64,000 nt of DNA from Parafannyhessea umbonata (GTDB lineage Bacteria; Actinomycetota; Coriobacteriia; Coriobacteriales; Atopobiaceae). The position numbers and the translations under genes are program-made. Below the pieces are notes generated by a model, which worked only from the letters and a program-made list of their open reading frames with translations, was not told the origin of the DNA and did no database searches. Location of the stretch: assembly GCF_900105025.1 (NCBI RefSeq), contig NZ_LT629759.1, forward strand, positions 2,046,001-2,110,000. The letters are read 5' to 3'. Positions 9,428-18,837 of the stretch are shown here, piece by piece; within the stretch, counting starts at the first letter, position 1, and each line of letters starts with the position of its first letter.

Positions 9428-9446
9428 TACCCTATATTGGAGGGTA
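9428..9446. promoter_or_regulatory. Inverted repeat in a divergent promoter region, possible operator
   Basis: TACCCT-N7-AGGGTA is a perfect 6-bp inverted repeat in the 160-nt gap between the divergent M28-like and WYL-regulator genes. The spacer ATATTGG includes an AT-rich -10-like TATATT for the plus strand. On the minus strand TATACT occurs nearer the M28-like gene. Autoregulation by the WYL protein is an inference. Confidence 0.4.
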
Positions 9447-9528
9447 ATCAAGCGGCCAAAGGTCGTCCGGCACTGCGCTCGGCCAAAACGCGTACATGGT
9501 GCAGGTATCTGCCAGGGAAAGTGGGAAC

Positions 9529-11520
9529 ATGGCAAGGCAAATCAAGGACACTGCGGAAGACGAGTTTGACGAGCGCAACAGCGACGACATCCAAGCCTTG
9601 CGGCTGTCTTCCCTCATGATCGGCCTCGCGGCCAGCAGAGTGCCCATGCCAACGGTGACCATCCGCTCCCTTTACTACCCGGGCATCGACGAGCAGGCTT
9701 TCTTCAAGAAGTTCCAGCGTGACAGAAAGATGCTTTCTACCTGCGGCGTCGCCGTGGTTGAGTCTGGGCGCAACTCCAGCGGGGCACTGTGGGCCATCGA
9801 CGCGCAGGCAACGTTCGCGCAGGCGCAGGAGCTCACAAGGCGGGATGCAGCGTTCATCGACGTCGCGTGCATGCCGCTCGCAAACGATCCCGCGTTTCCG
9901 TACCGGGACGAGCTCACCCTCGCGCTCGCAAAGATAAACCGCAGGTACAATACAGTGGTGACGCGCCGCGATACCGCTGGCGGCAAGGCGTGGGACTCGA
10001 CCCTCGCAGATCTTCTGGACGCGCTGCAGTCACGTCACCCCATAGACGTACGCTACCAGCCAAAAGACGCTGCCGAGAAGGACTACTGCCTCGCCCTTTA
10101 CGGCTCCTTTGGCTTCAGAGAGCAGACGTACTTCGTAGCATGCGAGTACGACAGGGGTTCTCGCGCCATAGCATCTGCCCCACGAACGTATCGCCTCGAC
10201 CGCTTCCGCAAGGTAAGGGCAATCGCCTCGCGAACGTACACGGTTCCGGAAGACTTCTGCATAAGCGACTTCGTTAGGCTGCCGTTCCAGATGAGCGAGG
10301 CCACGTTGCACGCGTCCTTCTCGCCCCTTGGCATGGCAGGTAAAGACGCCTACCTTCGCACATCAGGCGTGACAGAGCTTACCGCGCGAGGCTACGCGAT
10401 GGAGGACGGCACCATACGGGATGTGCCCGTAGCAAACGAGCAGGTAGCAGCCGCGTGGTCAATCGACGCCGGTGTCGTGCCCATGGAGCCGGAGTCCCTG
10501 GTACAGGCATATCGCGGCATTCTGCTATCAGCAAGCGATTGCCAACCGCAGTCCCTCGACCCCTGGCTGGCGGCAGGAAAGGCACATGCAAGTAATGCCC
10601 GTCCTCGGCGGCGCGGCCGCAAGGGAGGAGTGCTCGAGGCGCGGCAGCTTTCCGCCCTCATTGGCTCGCTGGATGAGGAGGGTGCCACCATCAGCGCAAA
10701 CGTGGTGGCACAGCGCCTGGGTTGCACTATCGCGCACGCAAAGCACCTGCTCAGCCTCCTGATTGACGCCTCGGACGAAGAGAGCCTCAACAGGCTGCCC
10801 CTCGCCACGGATGACGACATGAGCGAGGCGGTGCTCCTGTTCAACACCATCGCCGGAAGGCCCATTCGCCTTACGCTGACAGAGTCGGTAGCGCTAATCG
10901 CAGCCCTGCTACTCGCGGGAGTTGAGCCCCAAGACCCCCTCTTCCAAAAGCTTTCGCAAAGTCTGTCCGCAGCCATCGGCGACGCACCCACCGTTGCGAG
11001 CCTTGTGGTAGCCCGGCAGGAGCCTTCCAGTCCCGAGGCCCTTCCCACCTGCGCGGATGCCATAACCAACAGGCGCATCATCTCGTTTAGGTACACATCC
11101 ACCACCGGACAGCACAGCAGGCGCCTTGTAAAGCCGAGCTCGATATCCCACCGGGACGGGCAGTGGTACCTCGAGGGCTACGACCTTTCGCGCTCCGCCA
11201 TGCGCAACTTCAGGATAGACCGCATGACAGACGTCACAATCGCGAAAGACCACGCCAACGTGCCAGAAATCGCACCTGACGGGACGCCGCAGCGCACTAT
11301 CAACTTCGTTCTTCTCGACCAGGCCCTTGCCGATGCGCTCCCGTGGAACCAGACGAGCTTCACACCACTAGCCTCAGGAGCAACGCTGGTGCGCTGTCCC
11401 TACTTTGGCGGCACGTGGCTTCCCCGCAGGCTTGCGGCGTGCGGTGGCGCAATCGCGATTGACGACGCAGACATGTGCAAGCTCGTGCGTCAGTATGCCA
11501 AGTCCGCGCTGCAAGCGTAA
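9529..11520 (+). CDS. WYL-domain transcriptional regulator, double-length
   Basis: A 663-residue protein built like a tandem of two helix-turn-helix/WYL regulators. The first half has a DNA-binding-like N-terminus (SLYYPGIDEQAFFKKFQRDRKML) and a WYL-type domain from about PIDVRYQPKD to TYRLDRFRKVRAI. The second half has another winged-helix-like region and a clearer WYL domain (RIISFRYTS ... QWYLEGYDLSR ... FRIDRMTDV). The arrangement resembles fused PafB-PafC proteins of actinobacteria. WYL domains sense ligands, often single-stranded nucleic acid, and many control DNA damage responses. I start at the ATG preceded by AGGGAAAGTGGG; an ATG 33 nt upstream lacks a good site. It converges with the DnaQ-DinG gene. 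Confidence 0.8.
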   Translation: MARQIKDTAEDEFDERNSDDIQALRLSSLMIGLAASRVPMPTVTIRSLYYPGIDEQAFFKKFQRDRKMLSTCGVAVVESGRNSSGALWAIDAQATFAQAQELTRRDAAFIDVACMPLANDPAFPYRDELTLALAKINRRYNTVVTRRDTAGGKAWDSTLADLLDALQSRHPIDVRYQPKDAAEKDYCLALYGSFGFREQTYFVACEYDRGSRAIASAPRTYRLDRFRKVRAIASRTYTVPEDFCISDFVRLPFQMSEATLHASFSPLGMAGKDAYLRTSGVTELTARGYAMEDGTIRDVPVANEQVAAAWSIDAGVVPMEPESLVQAYRGILLSASDCQPQSLDPWLAAGKAHASNARPRRRGRKGGVLEARQLSALIGSLDEEGATISANVVAQRLGCTIAHAKHLLSLLIDASDEESLNRLPLATDDDMSEAVLLFNTIAGRPIRLTLTESVALIAALLLAGVEPQDPLFQKLSQSLSAAIGDAPTVASLVVARQEPSSPEALPTCADAITNRRIISFRYTSTTGQHSRRLVKPSSISHRDGQWYLEGYDLSRSAMRNFRIDRMTDVTIAKDHANVPEIAPDGTPQRTINFVLLDQALADALPWNQTSFTPLASGATLVRCPYFGGTWLPRRLAACGGAIAIDDADMCKLVRQYAKSALQA

Positions 11521-11572
11521 AGTGGCGCAAAGTCGCTGGTCATCACCCTTGTTGCGTTAGCTTGCACATAGT

Positions 11573-11610
11573 TTGCGGGTGCCCGCGCATCCCAGCGCAG
11601 ACACCCGCAA
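11573..11610. terminator. Hairpin between convergent genes
   Basis: TTGCGGGTG and CACCCGCAA form a 9-bp stem between the ends of the convergent WYL-regulator and DnaQ-DinG genes. There is no good U-run on either side, so this is a weak or Rho-assisted terminator at best. Confidence 0.4.
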
Positions 11611-11615
11611 CATTC

Positions 11616-14570
11616 CTACTCGTGTGACTTTCTCCACATCTCTATGTATCTGCCAACGTTGTCGCGTTCCAGCATGGTGCCGGAAGTCTTGGGCAACGAC
11701 GTCAGAAACTGCCGACCGTAGCGCTTCGTCACCAGCCTGGAGTCCGCAAGCACCAGAACGCCGCTGTCAGAAGCGCTGCGTATCAGTCTTCCGGCTGCCT
11801 GCTTCACCTCGATGACGGCCTCGGGCAGCGAGTACTTCCACCACGCGCGATCCTCGCGACGCTCGCGCTCACGTACAAGCGGGTCGCGCGGGCTGGCAAA
11901 CGGCAGCTTGGGAATCACCACGCAGCGCAGCGTGTCCCCAGAGGCGTCGAACCCCTCCCAGAACGACTTAAGCGCCATCAGGGAGCGGCTCTTATCTGCC
12001 AGGAAACTTTCGCGGAGGCGTCGGGGAGAAGAACCCCTTTCCTGGCAGAGGACCTCAAGCCCAATGCCGGCAAGCCTTGGCTTGAGCGCCTCGTAGGTAA
12101 GCTCCATGTCCCTTCTGTTCGTGAACAGGGTGAGCACGGACCCCTCCATGGACCTGTGCACGTCAAACAGCAGGTCACACAGGCTGTCGAGGTAGCGCGG
12201 GTCGTTCGGCTGGGGCATGTCCTTCGCAACCACCACAGACATGTGCGAGTCATAGTCGAAGCTCGAGTCAAGGCGCACGTCCTTGTGCATGTCCTTACCA
12301 AGCCTATCGAGCCCAACGGCGTGGTCAAAGTGATCGAAGCTCTTTCCCACCGCGATGGTTGCGGAGGTGAACACCACGCTCTGCATCTCGGGCAGCCAGC
12401 GCTCGCCCAGGTCGGCACCAATGTCGAGCTTCTCTGCCAGCAGCTTTTCGGAAGACATGTCCTTCTTGCGGCGCGCCACTTGCGCGGAGTACACGTACGT
12501 CTCGTCCGTGCCCTCCACAATCAGTCGCAGGCCGTCCTTGAGCTCGCCCAAAAAGCGGCCGGCTTCGTTCAGGTCCGCGCCAAGTTGAGGTGCGACCTTG
12601 TTGAGTTCCTCGACCGCGGAGCGCACGTCCTTCTCGGCCTCTTCAAGCTTGTCCGCCGCTGCGTGCCCCGCCTCGGAAAGCGACGCCCACTCCGGCGTGG
12701 CGCGCGCCTCCTCATCAAGCCACACCGTAAGGCTGTCGTATCCGCCACCAGGTCCCGCGACCTTCGCAAGGTCGTGGAGCGCAATAAGCATGTCAGACAT
12801 TGAAACTTGCGCTCTCGCAGACGATGCAGCACATTTGGTGAGGAGCCTTATAAGAAGCGTCGACCCCTCCAAGCCCGTGGCCTTCGTCATAACGTTGTGA
12901 ATCGCGCCCGTCTTCGAGCCACCAAGCAGTTCGAATCCCGTGCGGGCACGCTCGCCGGAAACCTCCACGGCCCACTGCCGGCGGGCCTCGGCCTCAAAGC
13001 CGTGCGCCTCGTCAACCACCCAGTTCCTTACGGGCGGCAGAATCTTTCCGTCCATGTCGATGTCGCGCAGCAGTAGCGAGTGGTTCGTAACGACGACGTC
13101 GCTCGACGCAGCGCGGCGCCTTGCCCCGTGTACCAGGCACTCGTTCGGAAAGTACGGGCACTTTCCGCGCAGACACTCGGCGGGCGTCGTGGTCAGAAGC
13201 GGCCGCGGAACGTAGCGCCACCTGATGCCAAGGGCGTCCAGGTCGCCGTCGGGGGACTGGCAGCTAAACGCATACGTCACCGCAAGCGCCGTCAGAACGT
13301 CCTCCTCCACGGCTGCAAGAGACCTGCCAGACTGTCCCAAAAGCTCCTCTGGCAACTCGTTTCGCGCCGTCTGGTCCATCCTATGCAGGCAGGGATAATG
13401 GTCGTAGCCCTTAAGGCTCGTGAAAGAAACCCCTCCCAACACGTCGGAAAGCGCGGGAAGCTCATGGGTCACAAGTTGATCGGTGAGCGCGTTGCTCTTC
13501 GTGGCAACGCCAACGGTCACGCCGTTGCGGCGCGCAAAGTCAACCTCGGGAAGCAGGTAGGCCATGGATTTTCCAACGCCCGTACCCGCCTCTATCGCAC
13601 GATGCGTCGAGGTAGCAAGCGCATCCCTTACCTGCAGAGCCATTTCGACCTGCTCCGAGCGCGGCTCGTAACGCTCGTACAACCTCGGCACCACCCCGTC
13701 CGGACCAAACGCGGACCTCACCTGGTCCTGGCTCATCACCTCAAGGCGACCGCTCTTCTCGGCCGCATCGCCGCGCGGCTCCACAGCCCCCTCCGCAAGA
13801 AGCTCATGCCGCCGCTCCTTCAAAGAGAACGGAGCGTCCACGTTATCCTTTTGAAGCATGACGTGCTTGATAATCGGCCTGAACGACCACTCAACGTCCT
13901 CGTGCATCTGGGCGAGAAGGACGAGCATGCCAGCCGGCAGGTCACTTAGGCCAAGCAGCAGAATGCGCCACATGCCGCAGAGGGCGTCCACGTCGGCCAT
14001 CGCCCTGTGCGTGACGGAATCGCACCCAAAGGCCTGCGCCATGTCCGAAAGCCTGTGGGACCGCAGACGCGGCAGGGCAATCCTGGAGAGTGACAGCGTG
14101 TCGATCCAGTTGTCTGTAACGTCCCGCCCGCCAGACACGCCCTCGATAAACGTCCTGTCAAACGTCGCGTTGTGCGCAAGGACCGGCGATCCGACAACAA
14201 ACTCGGACAGGGCGCGAACGGCCTCCTCGGCAGAGGGGGCGTCCACGACGTCTACATCAGATATGTGCGTAAGGGCAGTTATTTCCTTTGGTATCGGTCC
14301 GTGGGGGTGCGCGAAGGTCTGGAAGCGATCCACGACTTCCCGTCCGCTCAGGCGCGCTGCCGCAATCTCGATGAGGTCGCAGTTTTTGAACGAGAGCCCC
14401 GTCGTCTCGGTGTCAAGAACGACGACGTCTTCCTCAAGCGGGCCGAAATCTGTCGTAAGCGCCCTTTCCTCCAGCGAAAGATACCTTTCCCTAACAGAGG
14501 AGGGCGTCCCCGGCATGAGGAGTGACTCTACGGTCTTCAAGGGGGCCTTGGTCGCTTCTGCCTTTGTCAT
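11616..14570 (-). CDS. dinG: DnaQ-DinG fusion: 3'-5' exonuclease / XPD-type helicase
   Basis: A 984-residue fusion. The N-terminus is a DEDDh exonuclease: VLDTETTGL (53-59), AHNATFD near 132, and HRAMADVDA near 185. The rest is a DinG/XPD-type superfamily 2 helicase: Walker A EAGTGVGKSMAYLLP, four cysteines of the probable Fe-S cluster (CLRGKCPYFPNEC region), DEAH box VVDEAHGFEAEAR, and a C-terminal motif with QAAGRLIRS. Such fusions are common in Gram-positives and act on damaged DNA or replication/transcription conflicts. The start ATG lies 9 nt after the ddl stop, with AAGGAG at the end of ddl, so the genes form an operon. Confidence 0.92.
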   Translation of the reverse strand: MTKAEATKAPLKTVESLLMPGTPSSVRERYLSLEERALTTDFGPLEEDVVVLDTETTGLSFKNCDLIEIAAARLSGREVVDRFQTFAHPHGPIPKEITALTHISDVDVVDAPSAEEAVRALSEFVVGSPVLAHNATFDRTFIEGVSGGRDVTDNWIDTLSLSRIALPRLRSHRLSDMAQAFGCDSVTHRAMADVDALCGMWRILLLGLSDLPAGMLVLLAQMHEDVEWSFRPIIKHVMLQKDNVDAPFSLKERRHELLAEGAVEPRGDAAEKSGRLEVMSQDQVRSAFGPDGVVPRLYERYEPRSEQVEMALQVRDALATSTHRAIEAGTGVGKSMAYLLPEVDFARRNGVTVGVATKSNALTDQLVTHELPALSDVLGGVSFTSLKGYDHYPCLHRMDQTARNELPEELLGQSGRSLAAVEEDVLTALAVTYAFSCQSPDGDLDALGIRWRYVPRPLLTTTPAECLRGKCPYFPNECLVHGARRRAASSDVVVTNHSLLLRDIDMDGKILPPVRNWVVDEAHGFEAEARRQWAVEVSGERARTGFELLGGSKTGAIHNVMTKATGLEGSTLLIRLLTKCAASSARAQVSMSDMLIALHDLAKVAGPGGGYDSLTVWLDEEARATPEWASLSEAGHAAADKLEEAEKDVRSAVEELNKVAPQLGADLNEAGRFLGELKDGLRLIVEGTDETYVYSAQVARRKKDMSSEKLLAEKLDIGADLGERWLPEMQSVVFTSATIAVGKSFDHFDHAVGLDRLGKDMHKDVRLDSSFDYDSHMSVVVAKDMPQPNDPRYLDSLCDLLFDVHRSMEGSVLTLFTNRRDMELTYEALKPRLAGIGLEVLCQERGSSPRRLRESFLADKSRSLMALKSFWEGFDASGDTLRCVVIPKLPFASPRDPLVRERERREDRAWWKYSLPEAVIEVKQAAGRLIRSASDSGVLVLADSRLVTKRYGRQFLTSLPKTSGTMLERDNVGRYIEMWRKSHE

Positions 14571-14579
14571 TCAGTGCAC

Positions 14580-15551
14580 CTACTCCTTGTCCTCAGCGTG
14601 CGCCTCGAGGGCGAATTCCACAAACATACGGCAGAGCTGCGGAAACTCGATACCGTCGTGTCGCGCGGAGTCGGGAAGCAGGCTCGACTCGGTCATGCCG
14701 GGAATGGTATTGGTCTCGAGGATCACCGGCGTGCCGTCTGCCTTGACGATAAAGTCACTCCTGGATGCACCCAGGCATCCAAGCGCCTTATGGGCGCGAA
14801 CGGCAAGCTCCTGAGCCTTCTTGTAGGGACCTTCCGGCAGGCGCGCCGGGATGACGTGATGGAGCGCGGAAGGCTCGTACTTCACATTGCTGTCATAAAA
14901 GTCCGCTCCGGTCACAATCTCGATAATCGGGAGGGCACGCGCGTCCTCGTTACCTATGACCGGTACGGAAATCTCGGTACCCTCGATGCACGACTCCACC
15001 AGCACCCGGTCGCCCTCGGCGCCGGCCTTCTTTACGGCAGCAGCAATCTCGCCTGCCTTGGTCACGCGGGTTACGCCATAGCTAGAACCGTTCGCAGCGG
15101 GCTTCACGAATATAGGGAGGCCCAGCTTCTCTACCAGCTTTTTAGCTGCCTCATCGTCAATTTCGGCATCACACGCCACGTCAACGCCCTCGGGTACGGG
15201 TATTCCCGCGGAACGATATATAGATTTTGCAACTTCTTTCTCCGTACCCGTCGCAGATGCCAACACGCCGGAGAACGTATAAGGAATATGCATAATCTCA
15301 AGCATACCCTGTATACATCCATCTTCTCCGTAGCGACCGTGCATGGCAACGAACGCTACGTCGTACCCACCGTTCGCAAGTGACGTCACGAAGTCGTCGG
15401 CAGCCACATCCAAAAAATCGACGTTCTCAAAACCAGCGCTGCGCAAAGCCTTCTCGCAGGCTTTTCCCGACTGCAGAGAAATCTCTCTCTCGTCAGACCA
15501 GCCACCTGCGAGAACGGCAATCTTGTATTGTGTAACGTCGGTCTTCTCCAT
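14580..15551 (-). CDS. ddl: D-alanine--D-alanine ligase
   Basis: A 323-residue ATP-grasp ligase that joins two D-alanines for the peptidoglycan stem peptide in the cytoplasm. The N-terminal Ddl motif KIAVLAGGWSDEREISLQSG, the central VAMHGRYGEDGCIQGMLE, the ATP-grasp PIFVKPAANGSSYGVTRV and the C-terminal EINT-equivalent ILETNTIPGMTESSLLP are all present. The start ATG has AAGGAG at ideal spacing. It is the first gene of a two-gene operon with the DnaQ-DinG fusion and is divergent from rlmN. Base composition falls toward the 5' end, the edge of the low-GC block described in the findings. Confidence 0.95.
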   Translation of the reverse strand: MEKTDVTQYKIAVLAGGWSDEREISLQSGKACEKALRSAGFENVDFLDVAADDFVTSLANGGYDVAFVAMHGRYGEDGCIQGMLEIMHIPYTFSGVLASATGTEKEVAKSIYRSAGIPVPEGVDVACDAEIDDEAAKKLVEKLGLPIFVKPAANGSSYGVTRVTKAGEIAAAVKKAGAEGDRVLVESCIEGTEISVPVIGNEDARALPIIEIVTGADFYDSNVKYEPSALHHVIPARLPEGPYKKAQELAVRAHKALGCLGASRSDFIVKADGTPVILETNTIPGMTESSLLPDSARHDGIEFPQLCRMFVEFALEAHAEDKE

Positions 15552-15661
15552 CTTAGACTCCTTAACATGCCGCGCTGTGCGGTAGTATCAACTCGATAGG
15601 CGAGATAACTCAGAAGAGGATACTCCACAAGCACAACCAGACTCAGGCGAGGTCTCAAATC

Positions 15662-16741
15662 ATGCAAGATGACAACACTAGACAGCCAGACCAGAAGACA
15701 ACAAACCGCCCAGACATTCACTCACTTTCGCATAAGGATCTATTAGCACTTTTTGAGGAACTGGGTCAGCCCAAGTTCCGTGCAAAGCAGGTGGAAGAGT
15801 GGGTCTGGGAGAAGAACGCATCATCCTTTGACGACATGACAAACCTGCCCAAATCCCTTCGCGCAGCCCTCTCTGAGCGCTGTTCCATGGGAGGGGTCGA
15901 AGAGGTTGTAAAGCAGGTATCACAAGATGGAAGTAGAAAGTACCTGCTCCGTTATAGCGACGGCGTTTCGGTCGAGTGCGTCGGAATGCCCAGCCGCGGA
16001 AAGCTTGCCGTATGCGCTTCTTCGCAAGCTGGATGTGCCATGGGCTGCGCCTTCTGCGCAACCGGTGCAGCCGGCTTGACGAGAAGTCTCACCGCGGGAG
16101 AGATCTACGAACAGGTTATGCACGTTCGAGATGATTTTGATACACGTGTCACCAGTGTTGTGATGATGGGTCAGGGTGAGCCCTTCATGAACTATGATGC
16201 GGTGCTTGGTGCACTGCGCAAGCTCAACTCCCCAGAAGGAGCAGGAATTGGAGCGCGGCATCTAACCGTGTCTACCTGTGGCGTGATACCCATGATCAAG
16301 AAGTTTGCAAATGAGCCCGAACAGTTCACGCTAGCCGTTTCACTGCACTCGGCTGTTCAAAGGACTCGCGATATGCTCATGCCAGGAGTCAAGAAATACT
16401 CACTCCTTCACCTCTACGACGTCATGGGCGAATACGTAGACAAGACGGGCAGAAGACCTACTTACGAATACGCGCTCATTAGGGGCGTCAATGACACAGA
16501 GGAGGAGCTTGCGTCGCTCTGTGACTTCTGCCGCAGCAATCTTGCTCACGTAAATCTGATTCAGCTCAACAATGTCAGAGGCTCAAAGTTTCAGCCAACT
16601 TCAGAGGCTCGAGCTCAAGAATTCATAAGACGCCTAGCAAGTGTTGGGGTGGAGGCTACAATACGTAATTCAAGAGGTTCTGATATTGACGCTGCCTGTG
16701 GTCAGCTTCGGCAAAACGTAGAGCGTGCTTTGAGACGTTAG
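15662..16741 (+). CDS. rlmN: Dual-specificity rRNA/tRNA adenine C2-methyltransferase RlmN
   Basis: A 359-residue radical SAM enzyme that methylates A2503 of 23S rRNA and A37 of some tRNAs. The radical SAM cysteines are C125, C129 and C132 (CAMGCAFC). The catalytic C-terminal cysteine is in DIDAACGQL near residue 349, and the STCGV and GQGEPFMNYD motifs are present. The start ATG follows GAGGT. It is divergent from ddl, with about 110 nt between the two starts, and is followed by a strong bidirectional terminator. Confidence 0.95.
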   Translation: MQDDNTRQPDQKTTNRPDIHSLSHKDLLALFEELGQPKFRAKQVEEWVWEKNASSFDDMTNLPKSLRAALSERCSMGGVEEVVKQVSQDGSRKYLLRYSDGVSVECVGMPSRGKLAVCASSQAGCAMGCAFCATGAAGLTRSLTAGEIYEQVMHVRDDFDTRVTSVVMMGQGEPFMNYDAVLGALRKLNSPEGAGIGARHLTVSTCGVIPMIKKFANEPEQFTLAVSLHSAVQRTRDMLMPGVKKYSLLHLYDVMGEYVDKTGRRPTYEYALIRGVNDTEEELASLCDFCRSNLAHVNLIQLNNVRGSKFQPTSEARAQEFIRRLASVGVEATIRNSRGSDIDAACGQLRQNVERALRR

Positions 16742-16771
16742 TTCTTTTACTGGTATCTTAGTGAGTGCAAA

Positions 16772-16807
16772 AGCGGGGGCTGGAAACTATTGATTCCAGC
16801 CCCCGCT
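16772..16807. terminator. Bidirectional terminator between rlmN and the parAB operon
   Basis: A 14-bp perfect stem (AGCGGGGGCTGGAA with its complement) and short loop. TTTT follows on the minus strand and TTATTG on the plus strand. It would end both rlmN and the minus-strand operon that contains parB. Confidence 0.85.
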
Positions 16808-16813
16808 TATTGC

Positions 16814-17053
16814 TCAGTAACCAATGGCGCGCCATTGTTCTATTACGTTATCTTCGAATACGGGCTCTGCATTCTGATTGCTGTCGCCTTGTGTAGCTAT
16901 CGCATCTCGGATGTTCTTTGCGAATTGACCAATCTGTTTCCCAGTCGCTGAAACTGATGAACGCGCTTCATCGTTCAAGAGTGCATACCAACTTACGCAT
17001 GCGCCTGCCATGACTATTGCTGTCGACAGAAGAGCTGCTTTCCATCGTCTCAA
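16814..17053 (-). CDS. Small membrane-anchored protein downstream of parB
   Basis: A 79-residue protein with one N-terminal hydrophobic helix (AALLSTAIVMAGACVSWYALL) and a hydrophilic tail containing a short amphipathic region (TGKQIGQFAKNIRDAIATQ). I do not recognise the family. It begins immediately after the parB stop codon, so it is probably translationally coupled and the third gene of the parA-parB transcript. A membrane-linked role in segregation would be speculation. Confidence 0.6.
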   Translation of the reverse strand: MRRWKAALLSTAIVMAGACVSWYALLNDEARSSVSATGKQIGQFAKNIRDAIATQGDSNQNAEPVFEDNVIEQWRAIGY

Positions 17054-17929
17054 CTAGTCACCTTCGCCTTCTGAGCTCGAAGACAACATATCAACTATTC
17101 TTGCTAGGTCATCTTCAGTGGTGAACTCGATCTCAATCTTGTTTCTATTTCTGAGCTTCTTAACCTTAACGTTCGTATTCAGAACAGTCCTGAGCTGTCT
17201 CGCAGCACGTTTGTATGAAGTTGGCGTTGGTTCCCTCGTTGTGGATGTCTTTTCAGTATTCGTGTCAGAAAACAATGGGGCCATGTTTTCTGTCTGTCTT
17301 ACCGTAAGATTCTCTTGGACTACTTTCTCCGCCAGTCGAATTTTTCCCTCTACTCCAGCAACAGCAAGAATTGCGCGTGCATGACCCGCTGTCAGCTTGC
17401 CTTCAAGCATCATTTGCTGCACTTCGTCTGGCAAATCTAGCAATCTCAAAGTGTTTGCAATAGCAGACCGTGATTTAGACAGTGCTTGACCAAGCTGCTC
17501 TTGTGTTAATCCATCTTGCTCAAGTAGTTTTCTGTATCCTTGAGCCTCTTCTATAGGATTAAGGTCAGAGCGCTGAAGATTTTCAATGAGAGCGAGCTTA
17601 AAGACCTCTTTGTCAGAGATTTCTTTAATATTGACTGGAATCTCTTTGAGTCCAGCTAGTTTTGCTGCCTGATATCTTCTTTCACCAGCGACAATTTCAT
17701 AGTTCGAGCCGGTCTTTCTCACGAGAATGGGTTGTAGCACACCGTTTTGTTTAATAGAGTCAGCCAGTTCCTCTAGTGCTTCTTTATCAAATTGTTTTCT
17801 GGGTTGGTCTTTATTTACCTTGATTTTTGAAATCGGTAAGCTTGCCTCAGGTGAAATAGCACTAATTTCAGCATCGGCGCTACCCATCAATGATTCTAAC
17901 CCTTTGCCAAGACCGCCCTTTCTAGCCAC
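17054..17929 (-). CDS. parB: Chromosome partitioning protein ParB (Spo0J-like)
   Basis: A 291-residue CTP-dependent clamp that loads at parS and spreads. The ParB/Srx CTPase domain carries PRKQFDKEALEELADSIKQNGVLQPI and the GERRYQAAK box. The helix-turn-helix contains ENLQRSDLNPIEEAQGY and LTQEQLGQALSKSRSAIANTLRLL. A C-terminal dimerisation domain ends the protein. The gene overlaps parA by 8 nt. Codon use is AT-rich compared with gyrA or argG. Confidence 0.95.
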   Translation of the reverse strand: MARKGGLGKGLESLMGSADAEISAISPEASLPISKIKVNKDQPRKQFDKEALEELADSIKQNGVLQPILVRKTGSNYEIVAGERRYQAAKLAGLKEIPVNIKEISDKEVFKLALIENLQRSDLNPIEEAQGYRKLLEQDGLTQEQLGQALSKSRSAIANTLRLLDLPDEVQQMMLEGKLTAGHARAILAVAGVEGKIRLAEKVVQENLTVRQTENMAPLFSDTNTEKTSTTREPTPTSYKRAARQLRTVLNTNVKVKKLRNRNKIEIEFTTEDDLARIVDMLSSSSEGEGD

Positions 17930-18722
17930 GTCGCGTCACCTCCTTAGCCAGCTTCATATACGCGAGAGATCCCTTGCTTACATGTGCGTACATGGTAATT
18001 GGTAGACCATGCGAGGGGGCTTCTGATAATTTTACATTCCGCGGGATTATCGTTTTAAACACTTTTCGACCGAAGTATTTTGTAACCTCTTCCACTACTT
18101 GTTTTGACAAAGTTGTTCGTGCGTCATACATGGTCATAACTACGCCAAAAACGTCCAGGTCAGGATTTAGTCTGGCTTTCACCATTTTCATTGATTCAAG
18201 CAGCTTAGTCACACCTTCGAGTGCGTAGAACTCACACTGAATTGGTATCAGGAGAGAGTCTGCCGCTACGAGTGCATTGATAGTCAATAAGCCGAGTGAT
18301 GGGGGACAGTCGATGAAAACGTAGTCAAACTGGTTCTTAATTGGATCAAGAATGCTTTTCAAGATGCTCTCGCGTGCCATGGCGGAGACCAATTCGATTT
18401 CCGCGCCTGCAAGCTGAATAGTTGCAGGTACTACAAATACGTTTGGTTCTACAGTGTCCGCAATTAGGTTTTCTATTGGGTAATCTTGTAGCAGTGCGTC
18501 ATAGACATCGTACTCTAGCTCTTCTTTTTCGATTCCATAGCCGCTTGTTGTGTTTCCCTGAGGATCTAAGTCGACAACAAGACACTTCTTCTTGTTTTCA
18601 CCGAGCGCAGCGGATAGATTCACGGCAGTCGTAGACTTTCCTACACCGCCCTTTTGGTTGATTATTGCTAGTACCTTTGCATCTCTATCAGGAAATGCTC
18701 TTTTTACATCTTCAAATCCCAA
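17922..18722 (-). CDS. parA: Chromosome partitioning ATPase ParA (Soj-like)
   Basis: A 266-residue deviant-Walker ATPase. It has KGGVGKST (residues 24-31) with the signature Lys, Walker A' VVDLDPQGNTTSGYG and Walker B YVFIDCPPSLGLLT. The short N-terminus before the Walker A is typical of chromosomal Soj rather than plasmid type Ia ParA. ParA binds DNA nonspecifically and moves ParB-parS complexes. It is upstream of and overlapping parB, and downstream of rsmG with about 115 nt between them that contain two parS sites. Confidence 0.95.
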   Translation of the reverse strand: MGFEDVKRAFPDRDAKVLAIINQKGGVGKSTTAVNLSAALGENKKKCLVVDLDPQGNTTSGYGIEKEELEYDVYDALLQDYPIENLIADTVEPNVFVVPATIQLAGAEIELVSAMARESILKSILDPIKNQFDYVFIDCPPSLGLLTINALVAADSLLIPIQCEFYALEGVTKLLESMKMVKARLNPDLDVFGVVMTMYDARTTLSKQVVEEVTKYFGRKVFKTIIPRNVKLSEAPSHGLPITMYAHVSKGSLAYMKLAKEVTRRG

Positions 18723-18742
18723 GGTTCCTCCATCCAGACAAC

Positions 18743-18758
18743 TGTTTCACGTGAAACA
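18743..18758. promoter_or_regulatory. parS site
   Basis: TGTTTCACGTGAAACA is an exact match to the conserved bacterial parS consensus, 21 bases upstream of the parA start. It is the expected ParB loading site. Confidence 0.95.
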
Positions 18759-18821
18759 TTGTATCTAGTCCAGACCTTCTTAGCTATCCTTTAGGACTAG
18801 AAAGGATTTTGAGGCGTGTAT

Positions 18822-18837
18822 TGTTTCACGTGAAACG
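18822..18837. promoter_or_regulatory. parS site
   Basis: TGTTTCACGTGAAACG matches the parS consensus at 15 of 16 positions. It ends right at the rsmG stop codon, between rsmG and parA. Confidence 0.93.
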
